From: Lachnospiraceae bacterium
Lineage (GTDB): Bacteria > Bacillota > Clostridia > Lachnospirales > Lachnospiraceae
Length of the DNA: 38,622 nucleotides
NCBI GenBank assembly: GCA_022788085.1
Contig: JALEWA010000137.1
Location: forward strand, 1 to 38,622
Direction of reading: 5' to 3'
This document shows, piece by piece, positions 26,203 through 34,921 of the stretch; position 1 is the stretch's first letter; the number at the start of each line of letters is the position of its first letter. The notes under the pieces are model-generated. The model made no database searches. It was not told where the DNA came from and worked only from the letters and a program-made list of their open reading frames with translations. The position numbers and the translations under genes were made by a program.

Positions 26203-26257
26203 CATGATAAGCTCATACTTTTTTCAGCGGTCTCGAGCCTGTCTCCTACCTATCATG
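26203..26257 (-). other. Long hairpin in the pnp 5' leader
   Basis: CATGATA (26203-26209) can pair with TATCATG (26251-26257), enclosing about 40 bases that include a CTCGAG palindrome. It lies between the rpsO terminator and the pnp start. In Escherichia coli a pnp leader hairpin is cut by RNase III as part of autogenous control; a similar role here is only inferred. Confidence 0.35.
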
Positions 26258-26278
26258 CGTCCTTCAACGCATAAAAGA

Positions 26279-26296
26279 GCGGAAAAAAATTTCCGC
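26279..26296 (-). terminator. Intrinsic terminator of rpsO
   Basis: GCGGAAA (26279-26285) pairs with TTTCCGC (26290-26296) around an AAAA loop; on the minus strand TCTTTTATG follows. It sits 15 bases past the rpsO stop. The T-run is broken, so some transcription may read through into pnp. Confidence 0.7.
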
Positions 26297-26310
26297 CCTT
26301 TCTTACAGAA

Positions 26311-26577
26311 TTATTTTCTAATTCCAAGCTTTTCAATCAGAGCACGATATCTTTCGATGTCAGTTTTCTTTAAATAATCAAGTAAACCACGTCTCTGACC
26401 AACCATCTTAAGAAGACCACGTCTTGAGTGATGATCCTTCTGATTGTTCTTTAAGTGCTCGGTTAACTCCTGAATTCTTGCTGTTAATACTGCTACCTGT
26501 ACTTCAGGTGAACCTGTATCATCAGGTGTTCTTGCATATTCAGCGATGATTGCCTGTTTCTTTTCCTTAGAAATCAT
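26311..26577 (-). CDS. rpsO: 30S ribosomal protein S15
   Basis: The 88-residue product has the exact S15 length and sequence pattern: [21 protein letters not shown] at the start, the rRNA-binding [21 protein letters not shown] and the end [14 protein letters not shown]15 binds the central domain of 16S rRNA early in 30S assembly and contacts 23S rRNA in an intersubunit bridge. The start is fixed by the family length and by GGAGG eight bases before ATG 26577. A structured leader and a clean promoter lie upstream, consistent with autogenous control. Confidence 0.98.
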   Translation of the reverse strand: MISKEKKQAIIAEYARTPDDTGSPEVQVAVLTARIQELTEHLKNNQKDHHSRRGLLKMVGQRRGLLDYLKKTDIERYRALIEKLGIRK

Positions 26578-26621
26578 TTTGAAATCCTCCATATAATATA
26601 AATATAAAATAATAGATACGC

Positions 26622-26665
26622 CTGATACTAAGCCTGGGTCGGAGAGTCCCGACACTGAGTATCGG
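26622..26665 (-). promoter_or_regulatory. Structured rpsO leader (candidate S15-binding element)
   Basis: The outer stem GATACT (26624-26629) with AGTATC (26658-26663) encloses a hairpin GTCGG (26638-26642) with CCGAC (26649-26653) and a 6-base loop. The element lies 45 bases upstream of the rpsO start in the transcribed leader. S15 represses its own mRNA by binding leader structures that differ between bacterial groups; this one is a candidate for such control. No matching known motif was checked. Confidence 0.5.
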
Positions 26666-26702
26666 CTATGATTCTGATTGTTATTCAAAACCATACTTTG
26701 AC

Positions 26703-26731
26703 AGTATAACATATACCTTAACGTAATGCAA
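26703..26731 (-). promoter_or_regulatory. Promoter of rpsO
   Basis: On the minus strand TTGCAT (26726-26731) and TATACT (26703-26708) are 17 bases apart, with TG one base before the -10 (extended -10). It lies about 130 bases before rpsO and directly upstream of the structured leader. Confidence 0.8.
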
Positions 26732-26765
26732 TAATACTCTTACTTTTTTATTTTCTTTTATTTTA

Positions 26766-27887
26766 CTAACTTAAATATCTCCTTATAGCAGCCGGTGTTC
26801 TGTAATTTACACTGGAAATCTTGATTCCTGTTTTTGGACTTGATGCATGGACAACCTGTCCACCACCGATATATATTGCTACATGATTGATGGTACCGTT
26901 CTTTGCGTAGAACACCAAATCTCCTGGCTGCGCTTCTGCAAGTGATATTTTTGTTCCAAGATTAGCCTGTGATGCAGCATGATGTGGAAGATTTATACCA
27001 TATTTCTTAAAGATGCTCATTGTAAATCCTGAACAGTCAGCCCCGTTTGTAAGGCTTGTACCGCCCCACACATATGGATTACCAATAAATTGCTTTGCAT
27101 ATTGCACTAAATCTACTCTTACATCCGACACGCCCTGTCCATACAAAAGTTCTGTCAGAGTAGCTGCTTTCTCCAGTCTCTCCTCAACTTTTACAAAATC
27201 TCCTGAAACATAAGCTTCTTCATCATCAAGCAGGAACTTAATCCATCCGTTCTCCATAACTTCAACAACTTCCAGCTCCTCATTTTTCGGAATAAGCGTA
27301 ATAACAGAACAATCTGTATTTGGCTCCTCTCTTACCTTCAGGGTTTCCGTATCAACAACAGCGATTAAAGAGGCCACTTCTTTTGCCCTACGGATGGCTT
27401 CATCTCCCATATATAGATAATCTGTACTGCAATAACCTTCTGCCTTACCGGATTTAATATGAGCCCATCCATTATCAATAGAAAGAATTTCGCATGCTGC
27501 GTCTTTACTTAACTTTCCGACAAGTTTTCCTGACTCAGAAGGCTCTTGTCTAATATTCAAATGATTATCTACATGTGCGATTCCCAGGTTCGTATATCCC
27601 CAATAATCCTGTGGTGTTGCTGACTTTGCTACAGAAGTCTCTGATATAGTAACTGTGATCTTATCCGGTACTGCTGTTTCCAAAACCTGTGCCACCCCTG
27701 CACACAAGCTTCTATCTTCTGAATTTTTCTGTCGTTCATCTGTCTGTTGTTCTGTTTGTTTATTTGTCTCCTGTATGTTTATGACTTTTTGCTGCTCACT
27801 GGCATTCTTTGCATATACAACATCATTACATAATAATGCCGTAATACTTAACATTGCCACCAAAGCTGCATATTTCTTATACTTCAT
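26766..27887 (-). CDS. Secreted SH3-NlpC/P60 peptidoglycan endopeptidase
   Basis: The 373-residue exported protein has a Sec signal peptide (residues 1-26, cleavage near VVYAKN), a Gln/Glu-rich linker and two bacterial SH3 domains (about 98-155 starting LNIRQEPSESGKLVG, and 170-228 starting LKVREEPNTDCSVIT). A C-terminal NlpC/P60 domain follows at about 260-373. The catalytic residues are in place: Cys285 in GADCSGFT, His335 in INHVAIY and His347 in VVHASS. Such enzymes cut stem peptides between D-Glu and the diamino acid during wall remodelling. The gene is monocistronic, with a consensus promoter and a WalR-box-like repeat about 190 bases upstream, which suits control by the WalRK wall-homeostasis system. 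Confidence 0.94.
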   Translation of the reverse strand: MKYKKYAALVAMLSITALLCNDVVYAKNASEQQKVINIQETNKQTEQQTDERQKNSEDRSLCAGVAQVLETAVPDKITVTISETSVAKSATPQDYWGYTNLGIAHVDNHLNIRQEPSESGKLVGKLSKDAACEILSIDNGWAHIKSGKAEGYCSTDYLYMGDEAIRRAKEVASLIAVVDTETLKVREEPNTDCSVITLIPKNEELEVVEVMENGWIKFLLDDEEAYVSGDFVKVEERLEKAATLTELLYGQGVSDVRVDLVQYAKQFIGNPYVWGGTSLTNGADCSGFTMSIFKKYGINLPHHAASQANLGTKISLAEAQPGDLVFYAKNGTINHVAIYIGGGQVVHASSPKTGIKISSVNYRTPAAIRRYLS

Positions 27888-27909
27888 TCTTACAGTAGCT
27901 CCCCATCTT

Positions 27910-28022
27910 GTATCTATTCAGTACCTTCATAGATACGTTGTAAAATGCATGTTAAATTGCTTCGCAATGGCATTTTGCTTTTGAATCATATTCTTACGCA
28001 TAAAATAGCAAGTGTTTTATGC
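27910..28022. repeat. Hairpins in the leader of the NlpC/P60 gene
   Basis: Three inverted repeats stand in a row: GTATCTA/TAGATAC (27910-27916 with 27930-27936); AAAATGC ... ATTGC-TTC-GCAAT-G-GCATTTT (27942-27948, 27956-27968, 27970-27976), a two-step hairpin; and GCATAAAA/TTTTATGC (27998-28005 with 28015-28022). They lie in the 5' untranslated region of the wall hydrolase gene. The middle one has the same design as the hairpin at 28176-28217. Confidence 0.6.
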
Positions 28023-28055
28023 TGTACTGAACAGTTACCTTATTTTTTTTCTTTT

Positions 28056-28072
28056 TGTTACAATTTTGTTAC
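28056..28072 (+). promoter_or_regulatory. Candidate WalR (YycF) box
   Basis: TGTTAC-AATTT-TGTTAC is two perfect hexamers separated by five bases, the published form of the WalR binding site (TGTWAH-N5-TGTWAH). It is on the plus strand, starting about ten bases downstream of the predicted transcription start of the minus-strand NlpC/P60 gene. A site in that position would be expected to repress. WalR itself is not in this window. Confidence 0.55.
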
Positions 28073-28088
28073 AACATATTACGAACCG

Positions 28089-28117
28089 ATTATAGCATTG
28101 TACACATTTTATGTCAA
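28089..28117 (-). promoter_or_regulatory. Consensus promoter of the NlpC/P60 gene
   Basis: On the minus strand a perfect TTGACA (28112-28117) is followed after 17 bases by a perfect TATAAT (28089-28094). The predicted 5' untranslated region is about 190 bases, unusually long, and contains the WalR-like box and the hairpins at 27910-28022. Confidence 0.88.
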
Positions 28118-28175
28118 TAGCGGGGAGATTCCAAATACTGCCTGTTCGTCACTGTTCACTCCGTTCCAGTAACGA

Positions 28176-28265
28176 GTAAAAATCCATACAAAATTTGCTT
28201 CGCAAATGGATTTTTACCTTCCTACATTAAGTTTTCTCACGGACTTAGCAGTAAATGCTAAGTCC
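28176..28265. repeat. Intergenic hairpin pair downstream of ribF
   Basis: GTAAAAATCCAT (28176-28187) pairs perfectly with ATGGATTTTTAC (28206-28217), around an inner ATTTGC-TTC-GCAAAT hairpin. Next to it GGACTTAGCA-GTAAA-TGCTAAGTCC (28241-28265) forms a perfect 10-bp stem. The second could end ribF transcription, but the minus strand lacks a T-run after it (GTGAGAAAAC follows). The design looks like an extragenic palindromic repeat element; genome copies were not checked. Confidence 0.55.
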
Positions 28266-28293
28266 TGCTTGAACAATAACCTCTATCTTTCTA

Positions 28294-29214
28294 TTATAAA
28301 TGATGATATTTCCTACCTGCTGCAATATCCTCAGCCATTTGCTGTTTTAATGCTTCGACAGATTCAAATCGCATCTCAGGTCTCTTAAAGGACAACAGGT
28401 ACACCTCTAATTCTTCTCCATAGACACTCTCGTTAAAATTATATATATATGTTTCAACCCCCATCACAATATCGTTCTTAACCGTTGGCTTCGTTCCGAT
28501 ATTTGTAATAGAAGGCATTTTCTTTCCTTCCAGCATTACATAAGAATAATATACACCATTAGGTGGTAAAAGCTTCTCTTTTGGGGGAATCTGATTCACC
28601 GTTGGCATTCCAAGCGTTCTGCCAAGCTTTCTGCCATGAACGATAGTTCCTCCAACATGATAAGGAATTCCCAATAGCTGATGAACCAGCTCCATCTTTC
28701 CTTTTGCGACTTCTTCTCTTACATAAGTCGAACTTACTTCTCTACCTTCATACTGTACCTTATCTATAATAATCACATCATAACCGAATTTCTGTGCCTT
28801 TTCTTCAAGCATCTGATAATTTCCCAACCCCCGGCGTCCAAATGACACATCCTCTCCGGCAACAATGCACTTTGCATGGATACGCTTTACCAACACTTCT
28901 TCAATATAGGTATTTGGTTCCATGTCTGCTATTTCCTGATAAAATGGATATTCTATCAGATAGTCAATCCCTGCATTTTCAAAAATCTTACGTTTCTCCT
29001 TTATGGTTGTTAACTCTTTTTCCGGTTCCTTACTAAAAAAAGCTGCCGGAGAAGGGACAAAGGTAAAAACAACTGTTGCAAGTCCCTTTTCCTTCTGCTC
29101 CTGCATCCTCTGAAGAAGCTTTTGATGCCCACAATGGAAGCCGTCAAATTTGCCTATTGCAACTGCTGTTGCCTCCTCGATATAAAATTCTGTCGTATCC
29201 TTAATAATTTTCAT
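28294..29214 (-). CDS. ribF: Bifunctional riboflavin kinase/FAD synthetase
   Basis: RibF converts riboflavin to FMN and then FAD. The 306-residue product has an N-terminal adenylyltransferase domain, with the nucleotide motif GKFDGFHCGHQKLL at residues 21-34 and SSTYVREEVAKGKM near residue 155. A C-terminal flavokinase domain begins GTIVHGRKLGRTLGMPTVNQ and contains the NGVYYSYVMLEG and ITNIGTKPTV strands. It is the last gene of the nusA-infB operon, following truB with 21 bases between, the usual order in Firmicutes. Confidence 0.96.
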   Translation of the reverse strand: MKIIKDTTEFYIEEATAVAIGKFDGFHCGHQKLLQRMQEQKEKGLATVVFTFVPSPAAFFSKEPEKELTTIKEKRKIFENAGIDYLIEYPFYQEIADMEPNTYIEEVLVKRIHAKCIVAGEDVSFGRRGLGNYQMLEEKAQKFGYDVIIIDKVQYEGREVSSTYVREEVAKGKMELVHQLLGIPYHVGGTIVHGRKLGRTLGMPTVNQIPPKEKLLPPNGVYYSYVMLEGKKMPSITNIGTKPTVKNDIVMGVETYIYNFNESVYGEELEVYLLSFKRPEMRFESVEALKQQMAEDIAAGRKYHHL

Positions 29215-29235
29215 GCATCTCTCCAGATTTATCTA

Positions 29236-30138
29236 TTAAAAAAACATTTTATATGGCTTAAGACATTTTTCTTCTGCCATATAGGTATATACCCCTGTAA
29301 AAATATCCCCGCTGTTGTATACACGGATCAGCTCGCCCTCTTGAAGGGTATTTTCTTTTTCAAAGGTAACCTGATTAAGTCCTAATTTATTACCATTTGC
29401 AAGTGCTTTCTCAAATACGGATTTAACCTTAACCTTGGGATATTCCATAAAAACTCTGTCCGGTGCAATAACATGCTCCAAAAGTTTTCCCTCTGCTACC
29501 ATTTTCTCCACTTCGGAAAGCTTCCATGCCTCTTCTATAACAAATGTTCCTACCCGTATTCTTATAAGACTCTTCATTGCGGCACCACAGCCAAGCTTAT
29601 CACCAATATCAGCGCATAATGCTCTGATATAGGTTCCCTTGGAGCACGATACACGAAAGTGAATCTCAGGAAGGCTGCACTCTAAAATTTCAATATGTGA
29701 TATTTCTACACGTCTTGGCTTTCTTTCTATTTCAATACCATTTCTTGCAAGCTCATATAGTTTTTTTCCATTAACCTTAATCGCAGAATACATGGGCGGA
29801 ATCTGGTCATACTCACCAATAAAGCTTAATACTGCCTCCCTTGCTTCTTCCTGCGTGCAGCTTACCTGTTTATTTTCCAAAACCTTACCACTCATATCCT
29901 GCGTATCTGTCGTTACACCAAGCAGCATGCATGCTTCATATTCCTTGCTTTTATCTGTCAGCATATCACACAGCTTCGTAGCATTTCCAAGGCATACAGG
30001 TAATACCCCTGTCGCATCCGGATCCAGAGTTCCCGTATGTCCTATTTTCTTCTGTTTTACAATTCCGCGAAGCTTTGCCACCACATCATGGGAGGTAAAG
30101 CCCGCTTCTTTATATATGTTTATGATTCCATTAACCAA
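29236..30138 (-). CDS. truB: tRNA pseudouridine(55) synthase
   Basis: TruB makes pseudouridine 55 in the T-loop of nearly all tRNAs. The 300-residue product has the N-terminal GIINIYKEAGFTSHDVV segment, the catalytic motif GTLDPDATGVLPV with Asp39 as nucleophile, and the later conserved KVNGKKLYELAR and GTYIRALCADIG segments. A C-terminal PUA-like region is present. It overlaps the end of nrnA by 8 bases and precedes ribF. Confidence 0.97.
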   Translation of the reverse strand: MVNGIINIYKEAGFTSHDVVAKLRGIVKQKKIGHTGTLDPDATGVLPVCLGNATKLCDMLTDKSKEYEACMLLGVTTDTQDMSGKVLENKQVSCTQEEAREAVLSFIGEYDQIPPMYSAIKVNGKKLYELARNGIEIERKPRRVEISHIEILECSLPEIHFRVSCSKGTYIRALCADIGDKLGCGAAMKSLIRIRVGTFVIEEAWKLSEVEKMVAEGKLLEHVIAPDRVFMEYPKVKVKSVFEKALANGNKLGLNQVTFEKENTLQEGELIRVYNSGDIFTGVYTYMAEEKCLKPYKMFF

Positions 30139-31096
30139 TTTCGTGTTCCTTTATCTGTTCTTCAATATGTTCTGACAGGTTATTTACCACGTCATAAAAT
30201 GAACCATTCATAGTACATCCTGCCGCTCTTACATGTCCGCCACCGCCAAAATAGGATGCTACCTTACTCACATCCACGTATTTGCAGGAACGCAGACTTA
30301 CTTTATACTGTTGTACGCCGATTTCATACATAAAAATAGCACATTCTACACCTTTGATAATTCTTAGCTGATTCACAATTCCATCTAAGTCCTTTGGCGT
30401 CACATGGTAAAAATCCATCGTTTTCTGGTCTACATAGCTGACTGCACATTTTCCATCCATAAAGATGATACTTTCCAATATAGCTCTGCCCATAACCTGA
30501 TTCTGCACATATGTCTTTTCATAAAAGGTTTCATCAATCAGAGTCGGAAAATCGAAACCATAAGAAATCAACTCACTTGCAATTTGCAAGGTTTTTGGTG
30601 ACGTATTGGAATAATGAAAAATCCCTGTATCATGAATGATACCTATATAGATTGCCTTTGCTATTTCGACATCAAGGTATTCCTTATCTATAACCGTATA
30701 GATAAGTTCTGCTGTTGAGCTTGCTGTTGGTTCTACATAATTTACATCCCCACATCCCTTTGAATTGCTGATGTGATGATCAATATTGATTCTCTTCTTT
30801 GCTTTATCAAAAAGAGCTACTGCTTCTCCAAGTCTCGTCTTTTCACAATCCAGTGCAATAAATATATCCGGAGCCAGTTCTGTCTGGCAATCATTTTCTA
30901 TCTTATCAAAATCCTTGATACAGGAAAATATTTCTGATGGTTGCTCTAAAATTACCCTTATATCAGCCTGTGGCATTACCTTTTTCAAATAGAGATATGC
31001 TGCCATGCAGGAACCCACACAATCGCCATCCGGTCTGATATGTCCTGATATTGCAATGCTCTTTGCTCCTTCACATTCCTTCCATAACTGCAACAA
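30131..31096 (-). CDS. nrnA: DHH-family oligoribonuclease/phosphoesterase NrnA
   Basis: The 321-residue product is a DHH-DHHA1 phosphoesterase of the NrnA type, which degrades short RNA oligonucleotides and dephosphorylates 3'-phosphoadenosine 5'-phosphate; relatives cleave c-di-AMP or pApA. Manganese-binding motifs are visible: HIRPDGDCVGS (residues 19-29), IALDCEKTRLG, NIDHHISN (about 106) and the C-terminal substrate motif GGGGHVRAAGC. The start appears to be TTG 31096, with AGGAG seven bases upstream; no ATG or GTG fits. It lies between rbfA and truB, the typical operon position. Confidence 0.94.
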   Translation of the reverse strand: MLQLWKECEGAKSIAISGHIRPDGDCVGSCMAAYLYLKKVMPQADIRVILEQPSEIFSCIKDFDKIENDCQTELAPDIFIALDCEKTRLGEAVALFDKAKKRINIDHHISNSKGCGDVNYVEPTASSTAELIYTVIDKEYLDVEIAKAIYIGIIHDTGIFHYSNTSPKTLQIASELISYGFDFPTLIDETFYEKTYVQNQVMGRAILESIIFMDGKCAVSYVDQKTMDFYHVTPKDLDGIVNQLRIIKGVECAIFMYEIGVQQYKVSLRSCKYVDVSKVASYFGGGGHVRAAGCTMNGSFYDVVNNLSEHIEEQIKEHEIG

Positions 31097-31126
31097 AATT
31101 TCTCTCTCCTTTCACCCATACACACG

Positions 31127-31157
31127 AATAATCTGGAAGTGTAAATACACCCCAGAT
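31127..31157 (-). other. Stable hairpin between rbfA and nrnA
   Basis: TAATCTGG (31127-31134) pairs with CCAGATTA (31150-31157), and an inner GTGT/ACAC (31137-31140 with 31145-31148) caps it. There is no T-run after it on the minus strand, so it is not a normal terminator; an mRNA processing or stability hairpin within the operon is more likely. Confidence 0.5.
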
Positions 31158-31198
31158 TACCCGCACTTTCCTATTTATTAAAGTCCATTTATAGGTCT

Positions 31199-31579
31199 TT
31201 ACTCTTCCTCCACGTGTTTTTCATCATCAGCACGATTAACGTCATCAATCAGCTTTGACATAGATACACCATATTCAATTGACTGATCGATAATAAAACG
31301 AATCTCCGGTGTATTTCTAAGATTAATCTTTCTTGCTAATTGATTCCTGATATATCCTTCTGCACTACGTAATCCTGCCAAGGTATCCTTCTGTGACTCC
31401 TCGTTTCCAAGAACACTGATCCATGCTTTACATGTCTTCAAATCAGGTGCTACTTCTACAGAAACAACACTGGTCATCGGATTAATACGAGGATCTTTAA
31501 TCTCACTACGGATAATCTCAGCAAGAACACGATGCACTTCCCCGTTCACACGGGTGTTCTTAACACTGTTCTTTCTCAT
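31199..31579 (-). CDS. rbfA: Ribosome-binding factor A
   Basis: RbfA binds the 30S precursor near the 5' end of 16S rRNA and is needed for its final maturation, especially in the cold. The 126-residue KH-like product starts RKNSVKNTRVNGEVHRVLAEIIRSEIKDPRIN and contains the conserved SVVSVEVAPDLKTCKAWISVLG strand and LRNTPEIRFIIDQSIEYG. It follows infB with one base between stop and start. Confidence 0.96.
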   Translation of the reverse strand: MRKNSVKNTRVNGEVHRVLAEIIRSEIKDPRINPMTSVVSVEVAPDLKTCKAWISVLGNEESQKDTLAGLRSAEGYIRNQLARKINLRNTPEIRFIIDQSIEYGVSMSKLIDDVNRADDEKHVEEE

Positions 31580-31580
31580 T

Positions 31581-34500
31581 CTATCTTGGAACCTCCACCA
31601 TAATATATGCCTCTACGATGTCAAGCTCCTGCATACTGTCAAATCCGTCAAATACAAGACCACATTCAAAGCCGGCTTTTACTTCCTTCACGTCATCCTT
31701 GAATCTCTTTAAGGATGCCAGTTCGCCTTCGTAAATCTGCTCGCCTTCTCTTGTGATTCTGATCTTACATCCTCTCTGGAATACACCATCAAGAACATAA
31801 GAACCTGCAATGTTACCAACAGCAGATGCCTTAAAGATTTGTCTTACTTCTGCATGACCGATAACCTTTTCCTCATATACAGGATCAAGCATACCCTTCA
31901 TAGCAGCTTCGATATCTTCAATCGCCTGATAGATAACACGGTATAATCTTACGTCTACGCCTTCACGTTCTGCTGTAGCCTTAGCCTGTGCATCCGGACG
32001 TACGTTGAATCCGATAATAATAGCATTTGATGCAGATGCAAGAATGACATCAGATTCATTAATGGCACCAACTCCACCATGAATACATTTTACTACAACC
32101 TCTTCATTGGACAGCTTCATCAGACTCTGCTTAACTGCCTCCACACTACCCTGTACATCAGCCTTAATAATCAGGTTCAATTCCTTCAGATTACCAGCCT
32201 GGATCTGGGAGAATAAATCATCAAGAGACATCTTTGTCTTTGTTTCTTCAAGCAGCTTCTCTTTATTCTGTGCCACAAAGGTCTCTGCATAGTATTTTGC
32301 TTCCTTATCATTCTCATGTGCAAGGAAGATTTCTCCTGCATTTGGTACATCGCCAAGTCCAAGGATTTCTACCGGTGTAGAAGGTCCTGCCTCCTTAACC
32401 CTTCTTCCCTTGTCATCAATCATAGCACGTACCTTGCCACTTGCTGCACCTGCTGATACAAAATCGCCTACTTTCAAAGTGCCCTTCTGTACCAGAATTG
32501 TCGCAACAGGACCACGTCCTTTATCGAGTTCTGCCTCAATGACAAGACCTCTTGCACGTCTGTCAGGATTTGCCTTAAGTTCAAGCACTTCTGCTGTTAA
32601 CAGTATCATTTCCAACAGATTTTCAATACCTTCACCGCTCTTTGCAGATACAGGTACAAATACAGTACTTCCACCCCAGTCTTCTGCAATAAGACCATAT
32701 TCCGTAAGCTCCTGTTTAACTCTTTCGACATTAGCACCCGGCTTATCAATCTTATTGACTGCAACAATGATTTCAATGCCTGCAGCCTTTGCATGGTTAA
32801 TAGCTTCTACTGTCTGAGGCATAACACCATCATCAGCAGCAACAACAAGAATAGCAATATCTGTTGAATTTGCACCACGCATACGCATAGCGGTAAATGC
32901 CTCATGTCCCGGTGTATCAAGGAAGGTAATCTTCTGACCGTTGACATTAACAGTATAAGCACCTATGTGCTGTGTAATACCACCAGCTTCCTTATCTGTT
33001 ACATTTGTCTTTCTGATTGCATCAAGAAGAGATGTCTTACCATGATCTACATGACCCATAACACAGATAACAGGTGGTCTTGTAACCATATCTTCCGCAT
33101 TCTCTTCCTCTTCCTTTAAGAGTTCTTCAATGACATCAACCTTTACTTCCTTTTCACAGATAATATCATATTCAATCGCAATATTTTCTGCTGTTTCATA
33201 AGAAATCTCCTGGTTCACTGTTACAATCTGTCCCTGCAGGAATAACTTCTTCACAATGGCTGAAGGTTGTATCTTCATCTTATCAGCAAGCTCTTTGATT
33301 GTAAGAGTTTCCGGAAGTGTAATTACCTTAATCTGCTCCTCTACCTGTTCAACCGGCTTCTTTTCAGGCTTAATGAACTTTCCAGCTTTATTCTTGCCCT
33401 TGATATTCATCATATCGCCATCTTCTTCATACATGAAGTCCTTGCGGTTCTTCTTATCCTTCTCCTGGCTGATACGACGTTTTTCTTCATCTCTATGCTT
33501 CTCTGCATCCTTAATCGGACTCTCCGGCATAAATCCCTTGCTGTTCTGTTTTCCGCCCTGTCTTTGTCCAAAACCGCCTCTTCCATCATTTCTCTGGTTG
33601 CTTCTTTCATCCTTATCCTTATCAAAGCCACCTCTTTGCTGGTATCCCTGTCCAGGTCTTGCTCCCTGTCCTCTATTCTGCTGGTCAAATGGCTTTCTTT
33701 GACCGTCATTATTTCTTCTTGGACCATCAAAGCTTCTTTGGCCATCATTGTTTCTTCTCTGACCGTCAAAATTTCTTTGACCATCATTATTTCTTCTCTG
33801 ACCGTCAAAATTTCTCTGACCATCATTGTTTCTTCTTTGTCCGTCAAAGCTTCTCTGACCATCATTATTTCTTCTTGGTTGTTCATTTTCACGAACTGGC
33901 TGCTTCTCAGGTGCTGCCTTTGGCTCCTCTGCTGTTTTTACAGGCTCTGCCGGTTTTACTTCTACTGGCTTTTCCTGTACTTTCGGCATTTCTGTTTTTT
34001 CCACAGCAACAGTTTCAACCTTTTCTGCCTTTGGTTCCTGGATTGGCTTTGGTGCTTCTGCTTCCGGTTTCTTTGCTTCCGTCACCTGCGGTTCAGACAC
34101 AGCCGGCTTTACAGCAGCTGCCGGTGTTTCTACAGGTTTTTCAACCGGCTTTGGCGCTTCCTGTACCGGTTCTGCGGGTTTTACAGGTGCTGTCTCAACA
34201 GGCTTTACCGGCTGTGGCTTTGGTGCTGCCGGCTTTGCAGGCTTTCTAGGAATCTGTGCCCCTCCAGGCATTTTTGAATTACCAGGGTTGCTTACAACAA
34301 TAATACTCTTTTTCTTCTTAACCGGTGCTTCACCCTGTTTTACCGGCTTCTTTGCTTCATCTCTCGGTTCCGTAGCTTCTATCTCCTTTTTCTCTGTCGC
34401 CTTTGGTGTCTCATCAGACTTACCAGGCGCCTTTATAGCGTTTTTCAAGTTTTCTACCTGCTCGTCTTCTAATACACTCATGTGGCTCTTTACCTCTATA

Positions 34501-34583
34501 CCTTTATTTTTCATTACGGCTAAAAGATCCTTGCTTTCCATGCCCATCTCTTTTGCCAATTCATACACTTTCATTTTTGCCAT
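31581..34583 (-). CDS. infB: Translation initiation factor IF-2
   Basis: IF-2 delivers fMet-tRNA to the 30S subunit and promotes subunit joining. The 1000-residue product has an IF2 N-terminal helical domain (residues 1-52), a long disordered region rich in Pro, Ala, Lys and Glu (55-235), a set of tandem 13-residue repeats (about 236-294, unit [13 protein letters not shown]) and an Arg/Gly/Gln-rich stretch. A second N-terminal domain follows near 425-480, the GTPase with GHVDHGKT near residue 508 and the beta-barrel and C-terminal domains ending at 1000. All GTPase motifs are intact ([14 protein letters not shown]). The variable linker is longer than in Bacillus (716 residues). It is in the nusA operon, three bases after ylxQ. 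Confidence 0.97.
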   Translation of the reverse strand: MAKMKVYELAKEMGMESKDLLAVMKNKGIEVKSHMSVLEDEQVENLKNAIKAPGKSDETPKATEKKEIEATEPRDEAKKPVKQGEAPVKKKKSIIVVSNPGNSKMPGGAQIPRKPAKPAAPKPQPVKPVETAPVKPAEPVQEAPKPVEKPVETPAAAVKPAVSEPQVTEAKKPEAEAPKPIQEPKAEKVETVAVEKTEMPKVQEKPVEVKPAEPVKTAEEPKAAPEKQPVRENEQPRRNNDGQRSFDGQRRNNDGQRNFDGQRRNNDGQRNFDGQRRNNDGQRSFDGPRRNNDGQRKPFDQQNRGQGARPGQGYQQRGGFDKDKDERSNQRNDGRGGFGQRQGGKQNSKGFMPESPIKDAEKHRDEEKRRISQEKDKKNRKDFMYEEDGDMMNIKGKNKAGKFIKPEKKPVEQVEEQIKVITLPETLTIKELADKMKIQPSAIVKKLFLQGQIVTVNQEISYETAENIAIEYDIICEKEVKVDVIEELLKEEEENAEDMVTRPPVICVMGHVDHGKTSLLDAIRKTNVTDKEAGGITQHIGAYTVNVNGQKITFLDTPGHEAFTAMRMRGANSTDIAILVVAADDGVMPQTVEAINHAKAAGIEIIVAVNKIDKPGANVERVKQELTEYGLIAEDWGGSTVFVPVSAKSGEGIENLLEMILLTAEVLELKANPDRRARGLVIEAELDKGRGPVATILVQKGTLKVGDFVSAGAASGKVRAMIDDKGRRVKEAGPSTPVEILGLGDVPNAGEIFLAHENDKEAKYYAETFVAQNKEKLLEETKTKMSLDDLFSQIQAGNLKELNLIIKADVQGSVEAVKQSLMKLSNEEVVVKCIHGGVGAINESDVILASASNAIIIGFNVRPDAQAKATAEREGVDVRLYRVIYQAIEDIEAAMKGMLDPVYEEKVIGHAEVRQIFKASAVGNIAGSYVLDGVFQRGCKIRITREGEQIYEGELASLKRFKDDVKEVKAGFECGLVFDGFDSMQELDIVEAYIMVEVPR
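33700..33876 (-). repeat. Tandem 39-bp repeats within infB
   Basis: About four and a half copies of a 39-base in-frame unit encode RRNNDGQR(S/N)FDGQ. The copies differ at only a few positions, mostly third-codon and Ser/Asn changes, pointing to recent expansion. The repeats lie in the disordered linker of IF-2 and are not CRISPR-like because there are no unique spacers. Confidence 0.85.
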
Positions 34584-34585
34584 TC

Positions 34586-34921
34586 CTATCCCTCCGTACT
34601 ATTAGCAGATTGTTCCAGATGCTTAATCAATGATTTTGTGAAGCCCTCATCTGTAATTGCAAGAGAGGATCTCATCTCCTTCCCAATAGCGTGCCCTAAT
34701 TCATCCTTGGTACCAAAGAAATAGATTGGTACCTCATAAAACTGACATGTATTGGAAAATTTCTTTTTCGTATTATCTGATGCATCCACCGATACAAGAA
34801 CGAGCATGGCGGTTCCGGTCTTCACGCTCTTGTCAGTTGCAAATTCTCCACTCACTACCTTACCAGCCTTCGTCGCAAGACCCAGCAGGGAATATATCTT
34901 ATTCTGATTCAAGTGCCTCAA
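34586..34921 (-). CDS. ylxQ: L7Ae/L30e-family K-turn RNA-binding protein YlxQ
   Basis: The 111-residue product has the L7Ae fold, with the usual start [20 protein letters not shown] and the middle [17 protein letters not shown]. YlxQ/YbxF-type proteins bind kink-turn RNA; the cellular role of YlxQ is not well defined. It overlaps ylxR by 23 bases and ends three bases before infB. Position and size match the conserved rimP-nusA-ylxR-ylxQ-infB order. Confidence 0.93.
   Translation of the reverse strand: MRHLNQNKIYSLLGLATKAGKVVSGEFATDKSVKTGTAMLVLVSVDASDNTKKKFSNTCQFYEVPIYFFGTKDELGHAIGKEMRSSLAITDEGFTKSLIKHLEQSANSTEG

Noticed and set aside
33700-33876. Regular repeats looking like a CRISPR array
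   Set aside because: The units are contiguous, in frame with infB and without unique spacers; no cas genes are present.
33659-34249. 196-codon plus-strand frame rich in His, Phe and Leu
   Set aside because: Another antisense reading of the infB repeat region; repeats mirror the IF-2 repeat unit.
33267-34277. 336-codon plus-strand frame antisense to infB
   Set aside because: Mirror image of the repetitive IF-2 linker; composed of Leu/Phe/Cys/Arg runs and no ribosome binding site.
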